Source: Zancudomyces culisetae (lineage: Eukaryota; Kickxellomycota; Harpellomycetes; Harpellales; Legeriomycetaceae). From it: DNA of 13,019 nt. The stretch's first letter is position 1; each line of letters opens with the position of its first letter. A program made the translations under genes and the position numbers. This document shows, in pieces, positions 9,094 through 13,019 of the stretch. The notes beneath the pieces are model-generated. The model ran no database searches, had not been told where the DNA came from, and saw nothing but the letters and a program-made list of their open reading frames with translations. The stretch is from NCBI GenBank assembly GCA_001969505.1, contig LSSK01000218.1, forward strand, positions 1-13,019, written 5' to 3'.

Positions 9094-9340
9094 GAAAGAT
9101 GTGAAAAAGTTGAAAGGTGTTTCCTGTCAATCTTTTAGCAAAATGTTATGTTTATGGTAAACAACCCTCGACTCTGCATTAATATCCGCTTTCGTTTCCA
9201 CTAGCACCAATTCAAATCGATATTAAATAAAGCAGAGTTGTAATGATGGATAAGCATTCACCACATGAAAAAAAATAAAAAGTTTGGTGGTTCCTTTTAG
9301 TTTATATTGCTGTTTATAATTAGAAACAAATGCAATATTG

Positions 9341-9364
9341 CTACTACTACTACTACTACTACTA
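9341..9364. repeat. (CTA)8 trinucleotide microsatellite
   Basis: Eight perfect CTA units, about 65 nt beyond the GLTP stop codon, so TAG repeats in the probable GLTP 3' UTR. Confidence 0.9.
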
Positions 9365-9426
9365 ATGATAATAAGATTAAGCAAAACCAAGTATTAAAAA
9401 AAACGTATATCCTTTAATTATTTTAC

Positions 9427-10523
9427 TTAAAGGCCCTTATCGAAGTTTCCCTTGGTATAAAACTGTGACAACATATCAACGAGTGCCTTTAATGCCTTTG
9501 CCCAAACCAGAAGGCCTTCTTTGACTTGAGCAACGTCAGTGCCAATCTTTGCATAAAAATCTTCGCTTTTTGGACATGCCTTCATTGCCAACTATGTGTT
9601 TAAAGTGTTTTGTATTGGTTTTATCCTCATACACCCTTCTTTCCCCTTCTTTTTCTCTTGTTGTAATATAATACTTTCATTTCTTTGTTAATACACAAAT
9701 TGTAAAAAAAATAAATAATAAATAAAAGAGATGATGAATGAATGAATCACTTACTGAAAAAATCGGTCTAACAAAGAAACTGTGGAATTGTTTCAGTGTA
9801 ACTTCGTAAGCTCTATAAAACGAATCAGAGAGTTGTTCTGAAGGTGTTTCAATGTTGTTTATGAGTGCTACTGCACAAAATTCCAGACCTCTATTTAATT
9901 TTATAAACAATCGAAATCAACCAAATAAAAGTAAAAGTAAAACAGAATAAAGAAAAACTCGAGCAATAACAAGAGTAATATTAATATACTAAAGAATAAT
10001 ACTCGGGTGATCAATTACCTCTTCAGCCATAACAACCCTTGGGTTGCAGTTCTATCCTTGCTACCGGCCTCATTAATTATAATGCTTTGTAGGGTTCTGA
10101 ATTTTACTGGATCCTGATTGAATTTGTTGTAAACTTTCTAAATGGTAAATACAATAATTTCTGGTAAGTAAAATAAAAAAGGAGAGAGAGAGAAATATAG
10201 AGAAGGAGGGAAGGGGAGAGCAAGGGAACAAGGAAGGGGAAGAGTAAAAGGGATATATATTATATACTTACAGTGATATTTCCATTAATATCGCTTTTGA
10301 CTGGTGCAAAGGCCGTTGAATGCAATTCATCTATTTATAGAGTTCATAAAGGTTAATACTAAACATTAAAAAAGAAAGAAAGAAAGAAAAGAAAAAGAAA
10401 AGGCCAAGACTTACCAAACATCAAGACGACACCTTTAGCAGATTCGAGGAATTGATAAGTATCGATCCCTTCGTCATCGACTTCAACGTTTTCAAAACGA
10501 CACTTTACCTTGTCTAGAAACAT
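9427..10523 (-). CDS. GLTP: Glycolipid transfer protein (GLTP/HET-C2 family), five exons
   Basis: Exons: 10523-10415, 10330-10272, 10137-10019, 9890-9755, 9591-9427; joined CDS 588 nt, 195 residues, close to the usual 200-210. GLTPs are soluble all-helical proteins that move glycosphingolipids between membranes. The family signature is clear: FLESAKGVVLMFDELHSTAF, then VKSDINGNITK, GLLWLKRGLEF and KQFHSFFVRPIFS. The sugar-headgroup residues known from human GLTP (Asp48, Asn52, Lys55, Trp96, His140) are all present here as D50, N54, K57, W93 and H132, so it should bind glycolipid. The second half resembles fungal HET-C2, which acts in heterokaryon incompatibility in Podospora. The start at 10523 (MFLDKVKCRF) fits the family and has an in-frame TAA upstream. 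Intron phases are 1, 0, 2, 0; donors are GTAAGT or GTAATT. It is divergent from the BuGZ gene, with 666 bp between starts. Confidence 0.92.
10181..10254. repeat. Polypurine tract in GLTP intron 2
   Basis: About 75 nt that are nearly all A/G on the + strand, hence polypyrimidine in the GLTP pre-mRNA, starting soon after the donor of intron 2 (10271). Such tracts can form triplexes or bind pyrimidine-tract proteins. A shorter AAAG run sits in intron 1 (10373-10402). Confidence 0.7.
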
Positions 10524-11189
10524 TATAATACTGATTCTTTAAAAGGTTTTTTTGTTTTTTTGGTAAATAGTTCAAATACAAAAGTTTATTGTAAAGGAAA
10601 ATATAAATAAAAATAAAAAGACAAAAAATAACAGAGAAGGATTGGAAAAGGTTAGAGTTAATATATGATGATTTTAATACACAATAGAAAAATAAAAGTA
10701 AAAGCAAAAGCAAAAAATGAAAATAATCTGGTGAGTAAAGTTGGTTTATTATAGGGGTGGGATTTTCCAAGATTTATTTTTAAATTCATTTTTGTGTACA
10801 GGTTTTATTTATAATTTAATTTATTTTTATTATTTTATTTATTTTATTTTTTTAGTTGAATGAATGAAAAGTTGAGACAAATTGGAGTATAGAGTGAAAG
10901 AGAAAGAAAGAGAGAGAAAGAAAGAGAGAGATGTTTGAAGGTGAAAAATGAGTTGAGTATGGGGGCGGGGGAGGATGAGGAAGAGATTTAGAAAAGAAAT
11001 AGAAGAAAAAAATTGACGATTTTCCATTAATTGGCAATAAAAATAATGTATTTACAAAATAAAAAATAAAATAAAAAATCGATTCACGTTTCGCAAATTA
11101 AAGCACGATTATAAAATATATACTATTTATATGCAAAAATATCTACAACAAAGTAAATAAAAAAGAAAAAAGAAAGAGATTTGAGCGAG
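10524..11189. promoter_or_regulatory. Head-to-head intergenic region of GLTP and BuGZ, putative bidirectional promoter
   Basis: The two genes start 666 bp apart and face away from each other, so both promoters must be here. Visible elements are a GA-rich tract (10891-10930), a G5-C-G5 box (10961-10971) of GC-box type, and AT-rich stretches on both sides. Nothing in it looks coding. Co-regulation is inferred from the arrangement only. Confidence 0.5.
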
Positions 11190-12775
11190 ATGGCAAAAAA
11201 GAAGAATAAACGAGGGATAGTTGATAAACCTTGGTGCTGGCAAGTACTTTATAGATTCTTAATTTACTGTTATTGAACTAATTTTGTATACTTTACAAGT
11301 AAAACATTAGAAATGAAAATAAACATAAAATGAACTAAAATGAAATGAAATAGGTATTGTGATCGAGATTTTGAAGATGAAAAAATCCTAATTTTGCATC
11401 AAAAAGCAAAACATTTCAAATGTACATATTGTAATAAACGACTTAATACGGCAGGTGGTATGGCGATACATGTTGCGCAGGTTCATAAAGAAACTGTAAC
11501 AAAGTAGGTTTTTTTATATTTTTATTATTGTTTTTGTTTTTAAACTCAATATATATAAACATGGGTTTAAAAGGTGCAAGAAAAAAGTGGATATATTGAT
11601 TTGTTTGTTTGTTTTTTTATTTATTTGTTTTTATTTTTGAATTTGTAGGGTACCCAATGCATTACCACACAGAGATTCGATGGAATATGAGATCTTTGGT
11701 ACGGTAGGGATACCACAAGCGGATGTAGAGGCGAGACATGAACAATTGCTGGCACAAATAAAAGCGAACAAAAGGGCAAGAACTTCAATACAGGGCGAAA
11801 CAAGTGGTGGGGGTAGTGGGGGAGGTAGTGGGGGAGGAGTAGTGGTCGAGATTGATGAAATGGATATTCAAAAACAATTTGAACAACATCGCAAGGGACT
11901 TTTAAATATGCAAACGGCAAGTCCAACGACGGCACTACATTTATCGCCGGGATTACAAATGCAGATACAGGGAGGAGTAGTAGGAGGAGTGGAAGGTAGT
12001 ACACAACAAGGATTTTACCAGCAAGCATTACCACCATATCAATACCAACAAGTTCCACCTCCACCTCCACCTCCACTTCCACCACCACATTTAGCACATG
12101 CTATTCCACCACCTCCTCCTCCACCACATATTTCATTACCACTACCTCCACCTCCTCCCCCTTCTCTACCTTTACCACCTTCTCTACCTCTACCACCACA
12201 TCTTTTACCTCCTCATCACATTCCTCCTCCTCCTCCTCCTCTACCACATCTACCTCTACCCCCTCATTCTCATTCTCATCCTCATCCTATCCATCCTCCA
12301 CCTCATTTACCACCACCACCACACCTTTTACCACCTCAACTACCACCCCAATTACCAAATGCACCTCTGCCACCACATTTACCACCTCAATTACCACCAC
12401 CACCACCACCACTTCTTCATCCTACTTCTCATACTCCTTCTATTCCACCATCACAAGGACAAGAACAAGAACAAGAACAAACCAATTCAATAAATAATGA
12501 TAAAGCAAATGATCAAACAAACCCACCACCACCACCATCACTACCACTACCACCAAATACCGAAACAAATGAACAGCAAGAACAAAAAAAAGAACCAGTT
12601 ATAGTTCCCCAATCTGGTCAAGTATCAAAACCTAAACTAATAACCAAATTAGTATTTGATAATACACTGTTTTCTCCTGTAAGTATTATTATACATTCAT
12701 ATATATATATATACATTATATATATTATATTATTTACAATTGGTGTTTATTAAATAATAATAATGATATTAATAT

Positions 12776-12806
<31 letters not shown>

Positions 12807-12859
12807 AATAGGAGGAATTAAGAGCACAATTAGATTTGTATAGTTTTAAAAAAAAGTAG
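11190..12859 (+). CDS. BUGZ: BuGZ/ZNF207-type zinc-finger protein, four exons
   Basis: Exons: 11190-11239, 11354-11503, 11649-12678, 12812-12859; joined CDS 1278 nt, 425 residues. The start [17 protein letters not shown] matches the family, and an in-frame TAA lies upstream. Two C2H2 fingers follow: C16, C19, H32, H37 and C40, C43, H56, H61. The BuGZ core continues with [19 protein letters not shown] and EIFGTVGIP. Residues 119-129 are Gly/Ser-rich and about 200-335 are extremely Pro-rich with His and Leu; 337-346 is a QE repeat. The C-terminus [17 protein letters not shown] matches the GLEBS motif that binds Bub3 (compare LEERRAQLPKY of human ZNF207). In animals BuGZ loads Bub3 at kinetochores, promotes spindle assembly by condensation and acts in splicing. 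Here the function is inferred from domains. Intron 1 has a GC donor. Intron phases are 2, 2, 0. AATAAA follows the stop within 4 nt. Confidence 0.92.
12050..12455 (+). repeat. Low-complexity CCN/CAY tract encoding the Pro-rich domain of BuGZ
   Basis: About 400 nt built almost only from C, T and A, with very few Gs, encoding runs of Pro broken by His, Leu and Ser. The codon mix (CCA, CCT, CCC) shows it is not a simple recent expansion. The composition keeps other frames open, which produces spurious ORFs on both strands. Confidence 0.85.
12757..12802 (+). repeat. ATA/TAA microsatellite in BuGZ intron 3
   Basis: An AT-only trinucleotide-like run (long ATA array from about 12776 to 12801) close to the 3' splice site of the last intron, ending about 10 nt before the acceptor. 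Confidence 0.8.
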
Positions 12860-12862
12860 ATA

Positions 12863-12872
12863 AATAAATAAA
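12863..12872 (+). terminator. BUGZ: Polyadenylation signal of the BuGZ gene
   Basis: Two overlapping AATAAA hexamers (12863-12868 and 12867-12872) directly after the stop codon, followed by T-rich sequence. The implied 3' UTR is very short and would run into the convergent gene. Confidence 0.45.
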
Positions 12873-12893
12873 GAGGGTTACTTTTTCTTGTCT

Positions 12894-12899
12894 TTTATT
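12894..12899 (-). terminator. Polyadenylation signal of the convergent right-edge gene
   Basis: AATAAA on the minus strand about 32 nt after the proposed stop of the right-edge CDS. It supports a leftward transcript ending here. Confidence 0.4.
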
Positions 12900-12930
12900 T
12901 GGTTACTACAAGTATTCAACAGGGGAGGAA

Positions 12931-13019
12931 TCACGGATTAGATTTATTTTCTAAAAGTGGTTCTTCTTGTTTTTGTTTTTCTTCTTGTTTTTCTTCTTGT
13001 TGCTGAGGTTGAGTTTGAG
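12931..13019 (-). CDS. C-terminal end of a Q/E/K-rich protein (partial, runs off the window)
   Basis: The frame on the minus strand gives 29 residues rich in Gln, Glu and Lys, ending in EEPLLENKSNP and TGA. An AATAAA lies 32 nt downstream. CAA/GAA-rich tails are common in this type of genome. All three minus frames are open through the repeat, so frame choice rests on the plausible C-terminus and the later stop. The product cannot be identified. Confidence 0.4.
   Translation of the reverse strand, partial: QTQPQQQEEKQEEKQKQEEPLLENKSNP

Larger units (their letters stand above)
8643..9426. other. Intergenic region: eL38 promoter side and GLTP 3' flank
   Basis: Both flanking genes run leftward. 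Near 8643-8760, on the eL38 strand, there is a C6 run (8736-8741), a long T-run and CTACAG, which could be an initiator-like pyrimidine tract or the acceptor of a 5' UTR intron. A multi-stem inverted-repeat element is at 9018-9093 and a CTA microsatellite at 9341-9364. No protein gene was recognised. Confidence 0.5.

Noticed and set aside
10492-10770. 92-codon minus-strand frame at the GLTP 5' end
   Set aside because: Its frame differs from the GLTP exon; the ATG at 10523 in the correct frame already gives the family N-terminus.
11621-12097. 158-codon minus-strand frame opposite BuGZ
   Set aside because: It lies antisense to the conserved BuGZ core and the start of its proline tract, and shows no domain, only Val/Leu/Pro low complexity.
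12098-12493. 131-codon + frame full of His, Leu and Tyr
   Set aside because: It is a shadow of the BuGZ proline tract in another frame; the CCN/CAY composition removes stop codons. The BuGZ frame has conserved domains on both sides.
1-13019. CRISPR arrays, tRNA genes, transposons, prokaryotic operons
   Set aside because: No regularly spaced repeats, no GTTCRA-type B boxes in a tRNA setting, no transposase or reverse transcriptase frames and no terminal repeats were seen by eye; the spliced genes show the window is eukaryotic.

Overview
This is nuclear DNA from a compact, intron-containing, AT-rich eukaryote (roughly two-thirds A+T by eye). Coding exons are separated by short introns, mostly 80-220 bp, with GTAAGT-like donors and some CTAAC-like branch sequences. 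Intergenic DNA is full of poly-A/T, GA tracts and microsatellites. Two proteins look fungal when compared with families from memory: the glycolipid transfer protein resembles fungal HET-C2, and the BuGZ zinc finger carries an RLNTAGG core. With the ankyrin-repeat gene and low-complexity tracts, I favour an early-diverging (zygomycete- or chytrid-grade) fungus. A dictyostelid-like amoeba remains possible, and the organism call is low to moderate confidence.

Layout from left to right. 20-1330 (+) is an intronless ankyrin-repeat protein whose frame is still open at the left edge. 1331-2231 is a gene-poor gap between two converging genes. 2232-5443 (-) is a seven-exon Rho guanine-nucleotide exchange factor with DH and PH domains. 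5444-7641 is a 2.2 kb gap with a G-quadruplex motif, a perfect hairpin and a structured, GC-richer block ending in T8. 7642-8642 (-) is ribosomal protein eL38; its start codon stands alone in the first coding exon, before a 791-nt intron. 8643-9426 holds the eL38 upstream region, a multi-stem inverted-repeat element and a CTA microsatellite. 9427-10523 (-) is a five-exon glycolipid transfer protein. 10524-11189 is a head-to-head intergenic region. 11190-12859 (+) is a four-exon BuGZ/ZNF207 orthologue with two C2H2 fingers, a very proline-rich middle and a C-terminal Bub3-binding GLEBS-like motif. 12931-13019 (-) is probably the 3' end of another gene.

The genes are housekeeping or signalling genes that do not form a pathway: translation (eL38), sphingolipid transfer (GLTP), mitotic kinetochore/splicing factor (BuGZ), Rho signalling (DH-PH). 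I reconstructed the exon structures by hand from frame, splice-site and family continuity. The most informative result is a GC-AG intron in BuGZ that is needed to keep the first zinc-binding cysteine. I see no convincing novel multi-gene system. The best candidates for undescribed biology are the non-coding structured elements at about 7205-7424 and 9018-9093.
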